The translations under genes were made by a program, and so were the position numbers. Below are positions 36,586 to 48,755 of a DNA stretch of 64,000 nucleotides, in pieces. Position 1 is the first letter of the stretch. Every line of letters begins with the position of its first letter. A model generated the notes under the pieces. That model was given only the letters and a program-made list of their open reading frames with translations, did no database searches and was not told where the DNA came from. Origin of the DNA: Antennarius striatus (Eukaryota; Chordata; Actinopteri; Lophiiformes; Antennariidae); contig NC_090781.1 in the NCBI RefSeq assembly GCF_040054535.1, forward strand, positions 9,427,982-9,491,981, written 5' to 3'.

Positions 36586-38113
36586 TACAGTGACAAAAAA
36601 AAGTATTTAGTCAGCCTGAAATTGTGCAAGTTCTCCCACTTAAAAAGAGGAGAGAGGCCTGTAATTGTTATCATAGGTGTACCTCAACTATGAAAGACAG
36701 AATGAGAAAAAAAAAATCCAGAAAATCACATTTTCTGATTTTTAAAGAATTTATTTTGAAATTATGGTTTAAAATAAGTGTTTGGTCAATAACAAAAGTT
36801 TGTCTCAATACTTTGTTATATACTCTGTGTTGGCAATGACAGAGGTCAAATGTTTTCTGTAAGTCTTCATAAGATTTTCACACACTTTTGCTGGTATTTT
36901 GGCCCATTCCTCCATGCAGATCTCCTCTAGAGCAGTGATGTTTCGGGGCTGTCGTTGGGCAACACAGACTTTCAACTCCCTCCAAAGATTTTCTATGGGG
37001 TTGAGATCTTGAGACTGGCTAGGCCACTCCAGGACCTTGAAATGCTTCTTACGAAGCCAATCCTTTGTTGCCCGGGCAGTGTGTTTGGGATCATTGTCAT
37101 GCTGAAAGACCCAGCCACGTTTCATCTTCAATGCCCTTGCTGATAGAAGGAGGTTTTCACTCAAAATCTCAAGATACATGGCCTCATTCATTCTTTCCTT
37201 CACACGGATAAGTCGTCCTGGTCCCTTTGCAGAAAAACAGCCCCAACGCATGATGTTTCCACCCCTATGCTTCACAGTAGGTATGGTGTTCCTTGGATGC
37301 AGTTCAGTATTCTTTCTCCTCCAAACATGAGAAGTTGAGTTTCTACCAAAAAGTTCTATTTTGGTTTCATCTGACCATAGGACATTCTCCCAGTCCTCTT
37401 CTGGATCATCCAAGTGCTCTCTAGCAAACTTCAGACCGGCCCGGACGTGTACTGCCTTAAGCAGGGGGACACGTCTGGCCTTGCAGGATTTGAGTCCCTG
37501 GGGACGCAGTGTGTTGCTGATAGTAGCCTTTGTTACTTTGGTCCCAGCTCTCTGCAGGTCTTTCACTAGCTCCCCCCGTGTGGTTCTGGGATGTTTTCTC
37601 AGTGGTCTTGTATGTCTTCCATTTTCTAATAATTGCTCCCATAGTTGATTTCTTTACACCAAGCTGATTTCCTATTGCAGATTCAGTCTTCCCAGCCTGG
37701 TACAGGTCTACAATTTTGTTTCTGGTGTCCTTTGACTAGTCTTGGCCATAGTGGAGTTTGAAGTGTGACTGTTTGAGGTTGTGGACAGATGTATTTTATA
37801 CTGCTAATGAGGTCAAACAGGTGCCATTAAACAGGTAACGAGTGGAGGACAGAGGAGCCTCTTAAAGAAGTGACAGCTCTGTGAGAGCCAGACATCTGTG
37901 CTGTTTGTAGGTGACCAAATACTTATTTTCCATCATAAGTTGCAAATGAATTAATTAAAAATCAGACAATGAGATATTCTGGATTTTTTCCCCTCATTCT
38001 GTCTCTCATAGTTGAGGTATACCTATGATGACAATTACAGGCCTCTCTCCTCCTTTTAAGTGGGAGAACTTGGACTATTGGTGGCTGACTAAATACTTTT
38101 CTTCCCCACTGTA
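36586..38113 (-). mobile_element. Tc1-like transposon with ~200-bp inverted repeats
   Basis: TA target dinucleotides (36586-36587 and 38112-38113) enclose a 1524-bp element beginning CAGTG at each end. Inverted repeats of about 200 bp (36588-36790 and 37905-38111) share TATTTAGTCAGCC and AGAGAGGCCTGTAATTGT. The transposase frame (37566-36805, 253 codons) carries a DD34E catalytic triad: [22 protein letters not shown] and [10 protein letters not shown]. The N-terminal DNA-binding part upstream (to about 37750) is broken by a shift that creates an early stop and by a small deletion. The transposase is therefore not expressed intact, although the ends could still be mobilised. Confidence 0.92.
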
Positions 38114-38359
38114 TGACACTCTAAAATTATGTTAACTGGAAATCCATGTATAATTAGCTATTTCTTCTAACATAGCAGATGGCTTACGCCATATTATTCA
38201 TGTGATTCCTTCTGGCAGATGCACCGTGATTGGTTGGGTGCCGTAATTGGTTGGGCGCTTAATTGACAGGTAGTGGGTGGAGTTGGTGACAGCGTGAGAA
38301 TTTTTCAAGTGAGCTTATTCAGATATATAGGTGGGGAGATATCAGAGTATGCACTAAAC

Positions 38360-38852
38360 CATGTGTGTCAAACTCAAGTCCGAGGTCCAAATTATACATC
38401 ATACATATACCGTAGGTACACATCATTATATGTGGCCCACGAAAGCTTTGACCAAAAACTACATTTCTCCCAATGCAGTGATTAAGCACATTTTTTAACA
38501 CTGACAAAAAACTTTTGAAGTTAATCTCCTGACTTGTGTTTGATGGCATTTGTCTAGATTCACTTGGATAGTTTGATCCTTGATTGACGGAGTTCTGTGG
38601 ATTTCATAACCTGACAAAATAAAAGGATTTATGTTATAACAGACAAACAAAAAAAACAACAAAATATTTTTCTGTGCAACTGTAATGTTTGTTACTTGAA
38701 TAATTAATGAATTCAGCATTATTTAATATTAAGGAGTAGTTACATTTATTTTACATTACATTGAGTTACATTTTGTTACATCTGTAACTTACATCTTGGT
38801 TTTTGAGGACAGCCATTATGCTGATTTAGTGAAAATTAATTTGACACCCCTG
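38360..38852. mobile_element. hAT-type MITE candidate upstream of gene 4
   Basis: Ends CATGTGTGTCAAA and the complement of CAGGGGTGTCAAA form a short imperfect inverted repeat. An 8-bp direct repeat, CACTAAAC / CACTAGAC, flanks it (38352-38359 and 38853-38860), the duplication length typical of hAT elements. No coding capacity. Confidence 0.7.
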
Positions 38853-39036
38853 CACTAGACTATGTATAATTGCTGAACCATCTTTTCCTCCTATACTCCT
38901 CCCAGTCATATAATATTTTTTTTGCCCTGTGGGAAATAAATAGACCCTTTATCAAGTGAGCAAAGCTACATGTATCTGATGTAGTTGTCACAGGAGCAGT
39001 TCCTCACTATATTAAAAAAGCAAAAGCATAGCAAAC

Positions 39037-42000
39037 ATGCATATGCTGCAGATGTGCTTGATCACATATGTGCTTGTTCTGAACCTGAACACAGTTTCTG
39101 GTTGTAAAATGTTTGGTAGGTTTGACATGCCAAGCTTGTTCAAACGGGGAGACATAATGATCGGAGGAATCTTCCCTATTTTCAACAAAGAAATAAGCAG
39201 TACATCTGGATTTGAGACTAAGCCACTCGGAATAAATTGTGCAGGGTAAGTTTGAATCCCTATTTTTTTCTATTTCAGATAACCTAGTCTATAATTTTCT
39301 TTCAAATATGCAACTCAATTTGAATTGCTCAGCTGCAACTTCGTAATGTTTCAAACTATTTCGTTCAATATAAAACATTTTTTTTAGATTTGACCTGCGA
39401 GCTTTCCGATGGACCCAAGTGATGATATTTGCAGTTGAGGAAATTAATAAAGATCCCATACTCCTTCCAAAAGTATCACTTGGGTATAGGATTCTTAATT
39501 CTTGTGCTTCTCCGAAAAAAACTTTACGCGCTGCGTTAAGCCTTGCAAGTGGACCAGAGGAAACAGAGGTAACTTGCCCTCCCCCAATATCAGCCCTCAT
39601 AGCAGAGTCAGGATCATCACAGTCTTTGGCTGTGGCTGAAGCTCTTGGCCCAATTCAACTTCCAATAGTAAGGATATTGATTTGATTTTCTCATAAGTAA
39701 AGATTTTTCATTGTTAAATTGTTATTTGATATTTTCTGTGATTGATACAAATGGAATCAGACTGGTTTTGCTTTAATTCTTCAAGGTAAGTTACTTCTCA
39801 ACATGTGCCTGCCTCAGTGACAAAAATAAATATCCAACATTTTTTCGAACAATTCCAAGTGACTACTTTCAGGCTAAAGCTTTGGCAGCACTAGTCAGTC
39901 ATTTTGGCTGGCAGTGGATTGGTGCCATACAGTCAGACAATGACTATGGACGAAATGGGATGTTGGCTTTTACTGAAGAGGTTAAAAAGCTTGGTGTTTG
40001 TGTGGCATTTGTTGGGACAGTTCTACGCACATACTCTATGGATAAAATACTGGATGTTGTGAACATGATCAAAAAGTCAACTGTCAAAGTAATCCTTGCT
40101 TTTGCTCCAGAAGGTGACTTTTACCCTTTGATGCTAGAGATTGTGAAACAGAATATTACAGGAATCCAGTGGATTGCCAGTGAGGCCTGGATAACAGCAG
40201 CCCGACCATCCACACCTGAAATCTATCAAGCTTTTGGTGGAGCATTAGGATTTGTCATGCAAAGCATGGCTATTCCAAATCTCAAGCCATTTCTGACAGG
40301 CATTAGCCCATATACTGATCCAAACGCAGCCTTTGTGAAAGATTTCTGGGAGATTATGGCTGGCTGTCGACCAGTTTTACCTAAGAAAGAGACCCATGTT
40401 GAGGCAACAAATGAAACATGCACTGGCAATGAAACTCTAAAGAATTCCCAACATGTGTTCTTCAATGTTACTGAGCTCAGAGTGTCTTATAGTGTATATA
40501 AAGCAGTTTATGCCATTGCACACGCCCTCCATCAACTTGTATTCTGTCAACAAGCTGGAGAAAAAGATGTGAGCCCATGTTTGAATTTATCACAAATTCA
40601 GCCGAGAGAGGTGAGATGAAGTGCAGATAATCTCCAACTGTCTGCAAAGCTACAGTGAATATATCTTTACAGAAGTTATCATGTACATGTGAAGCAAATA
40701 ATAAAAAATAATCTGTTCCACTTTTCAGGTCACTGATCATCTAAGAAGGGTGAATTTTACAAATCAATTCAGAGATAAAGTTTTTTTTGATGTCAATGGT
40801 GACCCCCCTGCTTCTTATGCTGTCATCAATTGGCAACTGGTAAATGGGCAGGTGCAACACGTCACACTTGGTCAGTTTGTCTCTGATGATGTGGGTGATT
40901 ATAAGCTCAGCATCCAGGAAGGAGAAATTGTATGGAGGATAGGTAAACAGGTAACCAGGAAGACTTGTTTTTTACATTATTATATAGTTTAAAGCTCACA
41001 TTCTGTGACAGCTTAACTCTTCATCAAATGTGTTTTCTCAGGCCCCCGCATCAGTGTGTTCTAATGCTTGTCCAGTAGGAACCAGAAAAGCTCAAGTTAA
41101 GGGGAAACCAACATGCTGTTTTGATTGTATTGTCTGTACTGATGGGACTGTAGCCAACTCAACAGGTATCAAAAGCACAGACACAAAAGTAAACCTACAC
41201 AAACATACCCAATTAGATGTCAATTTTTTAAATTACTTTTTCATATTTAAAGTATGTTTACTTACAATGCTCCATATAGAATGTCATTTATTTACATTTT
41301 TTGTTTATTATATTACCTGTATAAAATTTTTATATAAATAACTAGAACCAATACAGTCACAGACTGCAACATACCGCGACACCCCTGAATTCAAAATTTT
41401 ACCCTGACCTACTTGCATAGGTCAAAGATCAAAGCTAGTTCTCTGACCTACTGTCATTGATCAAAGCACTAGCTTTGATCTATGGTCTTACTCACACTCG
41501 CCTTCTCCCTCGTCTTTCTATCTTATCCGGTCCCTGAGTATACGAAATACATTTGACCTTGACCTAGTTTTCTCAAGGTCAAGGTTATCATCTAATTTTT
41601 ATCCTCTTTGCCGCCTGAGTAATGTGCTTTTTGTTTCATCTTTCTACCTCCAACGGTTGCGAAGGTATTTGGTGGACATACAAACGGATGAACGAACACA
41701 CAAACAAACACACAAACACTGACAAGTACATTACATCATCGCTTTGAAGTGGGATGTAAAAGCTCCAGACTCAAAATTTATTTTTTGTGTTTATGATTTG
41801 CAGGATCTGCAGACTGCACACCCTGTCTGCTGGAATACTGGTCCAATGAGAGGAAAACTGAATGCATTCCTAAGAAAATTGAATTCCTGAGTTATAATGA
41901 GCCCATGGGAATAGTTATCACAGTTGTATCCCTGTTTGGGGCCTCCTTGTCACTCACTGCAATGATGCTATTTATCCACTACAAAGAAACTCCTGTTGTA

Positions 42001-42732
42001 AAGGCCAGCAATTCTGAGCTGAGCTCTTACTTACTATTTTCTCTTTTTTTGTGTTTTCTCTGTCCGTTTACTTTTCTTGGCAGACCCACAATTTGGACAT
42101 GCATGCTGCGTCACACCGCTTTTGGTGTGACATTTGCACTTTGTATTTCTTGTGTATTGGGAAAAACTATTGTTGTTGTTACAGCATTCAAAGCCACATT
42201 TCCTCGGAACAAATTTGTAAGGAAGTTTGGTCCTGCACAACAAAGGATTATAGTTTTGTCTTGTACTTTGATTCAGGTAATAATATGTGTGCTATGGCTG
42301 AAGTTGAAACCACCTTTCCCTGATATGGTTTTCAAATACAGCAATAAGAAGATTGTTTTAGAATGTAACACTGGGTCTGATGCTGCTTTTTATGCAGTAC
42401 TGTGTTATATAGGGATCCTTGCAGTAATATGTTTGATCTTGGCATTTCTTGCAAGAAAGTTGCCAGATAACTTTAATGATGCCAAATGCATTACATTCAG
42501 CATGTTCATATTCTGTGCTGTCTGGATAACCTTTATCCCTGCGTATATTAGCTCTCCTGGAAAATTCACTGTAGCAGCAGAAATCTTTGCAATTTTGTCC
42601 TCAGCATTTGGATTGCTGCTTAGCATTTTTGCCCAGAAGTGTTATGTAATATTGGTCAAGCCAGAAAACAATACAAAGACACATATCATGGGGAAAACTG
42701 TGAAAGAGTTCAAAATGACAACCTCATGGTAG
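39037..42732 (+). CDS. OlfC/V2R-like class C GPCR, canonical 6 exons (gene 4)
   Basis: Complete receptor gene with the family's standard structure. Exons: 39037-39245, 39388-39667, 39786-40610, 40729-40950, 41042-41165 and 41804-42732. They sum to 2589 nt, 862 residues plus stop, with GT-AG at all five introns. Exon 1 encodes a leader ([17 protein letters not shown]) and the start of the ligand-binding domain ([10 protein letters not shown]). Exon 2 has [10 protein letters not shown]. Exon 3, uninterrupted at 825 nt, has [19 protein letters not shown] and [18 protein letters not shown]3G (CCFDCIVC) is at residues 513-553. The 7TM follows, with [25 protein letters not shown] and [16 protein letters not shown]. 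An AATAAA at 43187-43192 is a candidate polyadenylation signal. It is the closest relative of the pseudogene remnant at 5205-5425. Confidence 0.95.
41330..41760. repeat. Probable dispersed repeat in gene 4 intron 5
   Basis: This insert makes intron 5 of gene 4 long. It contains imperfectly inverted TTGACCTTGACCTAG and CTCAAGGTCAAGG motifs and several GGTCAAAG/TGATCAAAG units. It has no coding potential. I infer an old interspersed element from this structure; the family is not identified. Confidence 0.45.
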
Positions 42733-43461
42733 TTTGAACCCCATAACAACTACTCAATCATGGAAACTGACCCACTATTATCTTCTGATTTTTTTACAAG
42801 GTTCGGGGCTAAAAAAGTTTTGCTCAGCAAAAACATTGGTGAGAGTTAATACAATAGAAGATATGTATTATAATATTTGGTTGGAAGTGATAGCTTCTTC
42901 TGATGGTCTTATTAAGGCAATTTGTTCTTTGAAAGATTGTGTTTCAATTTTTATTCTTTTGTATTATCATATCAGTGAATGAAATATTTTTGAAACAATA
43001 ATGCAGGTAACTTTAAAAAATAAAGGAGTGGGAGCTAACAGTAATAGTTCTTTGTGCTCATTTTCAAGTTTGTTATTTATTTTATTTTCTGCGCTTTATT
43101 TTTGCTTTGTCAATTTCGCATCTATTTTATGTACAAAGCAATTGTTTAGTGAAAATTGGGAGACTTTACAGAATTGGCATATTTTGAATAAACATTAGTA
43201 AACAAACAGACAGACATCTACTATACTGCAGTTGTAACATAAGAATACATACAGGTCTTAGAGGAGCAAAATAATTATTTGACGAATCTGTCTGAAATTA
43301 ATTAATTACTCTTCAGAAATTCAGATCAAATCAATGAAATATACTTCATTAATCCCTAAACAAATTGGAATAATGTATACAAGAAATGTAGATGTCTCAA
43401 CATTGCCACCAACCCACTGTCTACAAAACATGCCCCAACAGTCATTACCTCAATGTTGACT
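42733..43461. other. 3' flank of gene 4
   Basis: AT-rich DNA containing the likely 3' untranslated region of gene 4, up to the AATAAA at 43187. No further features were recognised before the duplicated flank that begins at 43462. Confidence 0.6.
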
Positions 43462-43633
43462 GAGAAGCAACCACTCTAATATGCAGCATATTCTGATCAT
43501 TACAGCATAAATATAAAAAAAAAGGAGCATACCATCAGTTCCTACATGTGCAGAGTATTTGCTTGGTGACTCTGGTTCTGGAGACCATGGCTTAAAATTT
43601 TCTACACCAAAATCAATCTGGTTGTTTTAATCT

Positions 43634-46600
43634 GCCCTTCCTTGAGTGGTCACCTTATCATGGTGGAGGGGTTTGTGTGTCCCAATGATCCTAGGAGCTA
43701 AGTTGTCTGGGGCTTTCTGCCCCTGGTAGGGTCACCCATGGCAAACAGGTCCTAGGTGAGGGACCAGACAAAGTACTGCTCAAAGACCCCATATGATGAT
43801 GAAAAACATTGACACACATTTTCCCTTGCCCGGATGTGGGTCACCGGGGCCCCCCTCTGGAGCCAGGCCTGGAGGTGGGGCTCGAAGGCGAGCGCCTGGT
43901 GGCCGGGCCTGCACCCATGGGGCCCGGTCGGGCGCAGCCCGAAAGGACAACTTGGGTCCCTCTTCCCATGGGCTCACCACCTGTGGGAGGTGCCATAGGG
44001 GTCGGGTGCATTGTGAGCTGGGCGGTGGCCGAAGGCAGGGACCTTGGCGATCCGATCCCCGGCTACAGAAGCTGGTTCTTGGGACGTGGAATGTCACCTC
44101 TCTGGCAGGGAAGGAGCCTGAGCTGGTGTGTGAGGTTGAGAAGTTCCGACTAGATATAGTCGGGCTCACCTCCACACACAGCTTGGGCTCTGGTACCAGT
44201 CCTCTCCAGAGGGGTTGGACTCTCTTCCACTCTGGAGTTGCCCATGGTGAGAGACGCCGAGCAGGTGTGGGTATACTTATAGCCCCCCGGCTTGGCGCCT
44301 ATACATTGGGGTTCACCCCCGTGGACGAGAGGGTAGCCTCCCTCTGCCTTCGGGTGGGGGGCCGGGTCCTGACTGTTGTTTGTGCGTATGCACCAAACAG
44401 CAGTTCAGAGTACCCACCCTTTTTGGAGTCCTTGGAGGGGGTGCTGGAGAGCGCTCCCACTGGGGACTCCATCGTTCTGCTGGGGGACTTTAATGCTCAT
44501 GTGGGCAATGACAGTGAGACCTGGAAGGGTGTGATTGGGAGGAACGCCCCCCCCGATCAGAACCCGAGTGGTGTTCAGTTATTGGACTTCTGTGCTTGTC
44601 ACGGACTGTCCATAACGAACACCATGTTCAGACATAAGGGTGTCCATATGTGCACTTGGCACCAGGACACCCTAGGCAGCAGTTCGATGATCGACTTTGT
44701 GGTCGTGTCATCGGACTTGCGGCCGCATGTCTTGGACACTCGGGTGAAGAGAGGGGCGGAGCTGTCAACCGATCACCACCTGGTGGTGTGTTGGCTCCGA
44801 TGGTGGGGGAAGATGCCGGTCCGACCTGGCAGACCCAAACGTATTGTGAGGGTCTGCTGGGAACGCCTGGCGGAATCCCCTGTCAGAAGGAGTTTCAACT
44901 CCCATCTCCGGCAGAACTTCACTCACGTTCCGGGGGAGGCGGGGGACATTGAGTCTGAGTGGACCATGTTCCGCGCCTCCATTGTCGAGGCGGCCAACCG
45001 CAGCTGCGGCCGTAAGGTGGTCGGTGCCTGTCGTGGCGGCAACCCCAGAACCCGTTGGTGGACATCAGCGGTAAGGGATGCCGTCAAGCTGAAGAAGGAG
45101 TCCTATCGGGCCTTTTTGGCCTGTGGGACTCCTGAAGCAGCTGATAGGTACCGGCAGGCCAAGCGGAATGCGGCTTTGGTGGTTGCTGAGGCAAAAACCC
45201 GGGCGTGGGAGGAGTTCGGTGAGGCCTTGGAGGACGACTTCAAGACGGCTTCGAAGAAATTCTGGTCCACCATCAGGCGTCTCGGGAGGGGGAAGCAGTG
45301 CAGCATCCACACTGTATATAGTGGGGATGGGGAGCTGCTGACCTCAACTCGGGACGTTGTGACTCGGTGGGGAGAATACTTCGAAGACCTCCTCAATCCC
45401 GCAGACACGCCTTCCCATGAGGAAGCAGAGTCTGGGTTCTCTGAGGCGGGCTCTCCTATCTCTGGGGTTGAGGTCACCGAGGTAGTTAAAAAGCTCCTTG
45501 GTGGCAGGGCCCCGGGGGTGGATGAGATCCGCCCGGAGTTCCTAAAGGCTCTGGATGTTGTGGGGCTGTCCTGGTTGACACGCCTCTGCAACATCGCGTG
45601 GACTTCGGGGACAGTGCCTCTGGATTGGCAGACTGGGGTGGTGGTCCCCCTTTTTAAGAAGGGGGACAGGAGGGTGTGCTCCAACTACAGGGAAATCACA
45701 CTCCTCACCCTCCCTGGTAAGGTCTATTCAGGGGTTCTGGAGAGGAGGGTCCGTCGGGAAGTTGAATCTCGGATTCAGGAGGAGCAGTGTGGTTTTCATC
45801 CTGGCCGTGGAACAGTGGACCAGCTCTACACCCTCCGCAGGGTCCTTGCGGGGGCATGGGAGTTCGCCCAACCAGTCTACATGTGTTTTGTGGACTTGGA
45901 GAAGGCGTTCGACCGTGTTCCTCAGGGGGTTCTGCGGGGGGTGCTTCGGGAGTATGGGGTACCGGACCCCTTGATAAGGGCTGTTCGGTCCCTGTACGAC
46001 CAATGTCAGAGTTTGGTCCGCGTTGCCGGCAGTAAGTCGGATTCGTTTCCAGTGAGGGTTGGACTCCGCCAAGGCTGCCCTTTGTCACCAATTCTGTTCA
46101 TAACTTTTATGGACAGAATTTCTAGGCGCAGCCAAGGCGTTGAGGGTGTCCAGTTTGGTGGCCTCAGTATTGCGTCTCTGCTTTTTGCAGACGACGTGGT
46201 GCTGTTGGCTTCATCAAGCCGTGATCTCCAACTCTCACTGGAACAGTTCGCAGCCGAGTGTGCAGCAGTTGGGATGAGAATCAGCACCTCCGAATCTGAG
46301 ACCATGGTCCTCAGTCGGAAAAGGGTGGAGTGCCCTCTCCAGGTTGGGGATGAGATCCTGCCCCAAGTGGAGGAGTTCAAGTATCTTGGGGTCTCGTTCA
46401 CGAGTGAGGGTACAATGGAACGGGAGATCGACAGGCGGATCGGTGCAGCGTCTGCAGTGATGCGGACTCTGTATCGGTCCGTCGTGGTGAAGAAGGACTT
46501 GAGCCGAAAGGCAAAGCTCTCGATTTACCGGTCGATCTACATTCCTGCCCTCACCTATGGTCACGAGCTATGGGTCGTGACCGAAAGAACGAGATCCTGG

Positions 46601-47005
46601 ATACAAGCGGCCGAAATGAGTTTCCTCCGTAGGGTGTCCGGGCTCTCCCATAGAGATAGGGTGAGGAGTTCGGTCATCCGGGAGGGACTCAGAGTCGAGC
46701 CGCTGCTCCTCCGCATCGAGAGGAGCCAGATGAGGTGGCTCGGGCATCTGGTTAGGATGCCTCCTGGACGCCTCCCTGGTGAGGTGTTCCGGGCACGTCC
46801 TACCGGGAGGAGGCCCCGGGGACGACCCAGGACATGCTGGAGAGACTATGTCTCCCGGCTGGCCTGGGAACGCCTTGGGATTCTCCCGGAGGAGCTGGAC
46901 GAAGTGGCTAGGGAGAGGGAAGTCTGGGCTTCCCTACTTAAGCTGCTGCCCCCGCGACCCGACCCCGGATAAGCGGAAGAGAATGGATGGACGGATGGAT
47001 GGATG
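43634..47005 (+). mobile_element. Rex3-type RTE LINE, full length, open 1059-codon frame
   Basis: A 3372-bp non-LTR retrotransposon. The 5' untranslated part starts at GCCCTTCCTTGAGTGG. The frame 43793-46972 (from ATGATGATG) is uninterrupted. The endonuclease shows [25 protein letters not shown] and STDHHLVV. The reverse transcriptase shows [38 protein letters not shown] and FADDVVLL. The C-terminal part has [15 protein letters not shown] and [12 protein letters not shown]. It ends in a (GATG)n tail, the hallmark of Rex3. The direct repeat TTTTAATCT flanks it (43625-43633 and 47006-47014), and the duplicated flank at about 56290 is an uninterrupted pre-insertion site. It is much more GC-rich than its surroundings. 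Activity is not proven; ORF1-type sequence is not evident. Confidence 0.93.
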
Positions 47006-47144
47006 TTTTAATCTGAATGTGTCAATAAAGATTAAAGCAAAACAAATTCCATAAAAATCTATTCTTGTGTTCAGCTAAAACACAAATGAACACAACGTTT
47101 GGTAAAACATTGTGAGGAAACTACCTAATGCTTGAAACATTCAG

Positions 47145-47414
47145 CGGGGGACACTCCAGGCATGATGCCAGTGCACCGCGGAGCCACACACAAAGACATA
47201 CACCATGCACACACACACTCATTGCTACGGGTAACTTGGAGCGGCCAATCACTCTGAAGCACATGCTTTTGAGGGTGGGAGGAAGCCCGAGAGCCCGGAG
47301 AGAACTCACGCAGACACGGGGAGAGCATGCAAACTCCGCACAGAGTGGGACTCGAACCCGAATCCGCCGTGTTGTGAGGCGGCAACGCTAACCACTGCTC
47401 CACTGTGCCGCCCG
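47145..47414 (-). mobile_element. tRNA-derived SINE inside D1
   Basis: Minus-strand member of the SINE family at 12897-13237, with the A/B-box head at the right (CGCCTCACAACACGGCG-like, reversed). The 3' end is truncated without the tetranucleotide tail. It is absent at the equivalent point of the gene 5 flank. Confidence 0.85.
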
Positions 47415-47667
47415 ATATGGAGGACCAGCATATTGGAATTAAGTGTGTTGTACTTTTTGTGTTGTCCTTGGTATTTGTTTGTAATATACATATAGGAATT
47501 TTTGGGGATGTATGGTGAAAGCAGTCCACTTGGGACTTTTATGTGAAAATAGAAAGTACTTCAAAAAATACAACATTATTTTATTAGGAGGAGCTATAAG
47601 AATGTCTATTATTGGATACAATAACACTACAATAACACTAACCAATCAACAAATTATACTGTATGTA

Positions 47668-47672
<5 letters not shown>

Positions 47673-47724
<52 letters not shown>
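47673..47724. repeat. (TA)n microsatellite inside D1
   Basis: TA dinucleotide tract at the point where the gene 5 flank has only GGATGTATATTA, so it expanded after the duplication. Confidence 0.9.
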
Positions 47725-47725
<1 letters not shown>

Positions 47726-47866
47726 CTTTAAAATGGGAGAAGGAAATTTTCTTTTAATATAATTAATGTGTGTACGAAAATGTAAAATCTTCATCGTTGC
47801 TACTGTGGTATATTCTATTTCTAGCATCACTGTGGAATGATGTAATTTTATTTTTGTCGTTCAATC

Positions 47867-47867
<1 letters not shown>

Positions 47868-47946
<79 letters not shown>

Positions 47947-48637
47947 GCTTTATTAATCCCGGAGGAAATTGTACATATCCCCTGCTCAGGCATTACGTCA
48001 CAAATAAATACTGGATTAAACACCAGGAGAAAAAGAAACACTGACATGACAGGACATACCACAAGACATACACTACACTAACAGACACATGCAGCACTAA
48101 CAGGACTTATATAATAATCTATAACTAAAATATAAACAGTATTAAATTAAAATATAAACAGTATAAAATTAAAATATAAACAGTATAAAATTAAATTAAA
48201 TCCATTCAACCCCGTGCTGACCTCGCCACCTCCACCCCGCTCCTCCTGGGAGAGTCATTGTACCCCCTGATGGCACGGGGCATGAAGGAGGACCTCAGCC
48301 TCTCTGTGGAGGCGCTGTGTGACAGCAGTCTGCCGCTGAAAGTGCTTCTCTGCTGGGAGAAGGTGGTGTGTAGGGGGTGGTGTGTAGGGGCTGGTGTTGT
48401 TCATGATAGCCTTAACTTTAGACATGGTCCTGCTCTCCAGAAGCGTATCCACAGAGTCCAGGTTCAGCCCGACCACTGAGCCCGCTCTACGGATGAGTCT
48501 GTTCAGATGGTCCATATCTCTTTTCCTGGCCCCCCCACCCCAACACACAATGGCGTATGACAGCACACTGGAGACTACGGACTGATAGAACATGAGAAGG
48601 AGCTTAGGACAGATGTTGAAGGAGGCTCACTCCTCAC
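47868..48637 (-). mobile_element. 5'-truncated CR1/L2/Rex1-like LINE with (GATA)n tail
   Basis: The minus strand encodes a reverse-transcriptase C-terminus: MFYQSVVSSVLSYAIVCWGG, then RDMDHLNRLIRRAGSVVG, with a frameshift further on. The 3' end reads through ATTTCCTCCGGGATTAATAA into a tetranucleotide tail (47868-47946). TCAATCA flanks it at 47861-47867 and 48638-48644. The gene 5 flank at about 57199 is the empty site. The exact LINE family is not certain. Confidence 0.85.
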
Positions 48638-48671
48638 TCAATCACTCCGCATAAACCCTTTCAACTTACAT

Positions 48672-48677
<6 letters not shown>

Positions 48678-48752
<75 letters not shown>
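48678..48752. repeat. (GT)n microsatellite
   Basis: GT dinucleotide tract of about 75 bp ending the recognisable part of D1. Confidence 0.95.

Positions 48753-48755
<3 letters not shown>

Larger units (their letters stand above)
43462..48676 (+). other. Orphan duplicate of the gene 5 upstream flank (D1), transposon-filled
   Basis: With its insertions removed, the segments 43462-43633, 47006-47144, 47415-47860 and 48638-48670 align collinearly with 52235-52272, 56160-56428 and 56815-57230, the DNA directly upstream of gene 5. Shared tracts include GACTCTGGTTCTGGAGA, CCAAAATCAATCTGGTTGTT, CCACTTGGGACTTTTATGTG and TCACTGTGGAATGATGTAAT. The receptor exon that should follow (exon 1 lies about 170 bp past the equivalent point before gene 5) is absent. 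This is the remains of a tandem OlfC duplication that lost its gene. Confidence 0.8.

Noticed and set aside
45103-46401. Minus-strand frames opposite Rex3
   Set aside because: Antisense shadows of a GC-rich coding sequence, with no homology of their own.
47867-47946. CRISPR-like array
   Set aside because: It is a simple GATA tetranucleotide tail of a LINE with no spacers. No CRISPR array is expected or seen in this vertebrate DNA.
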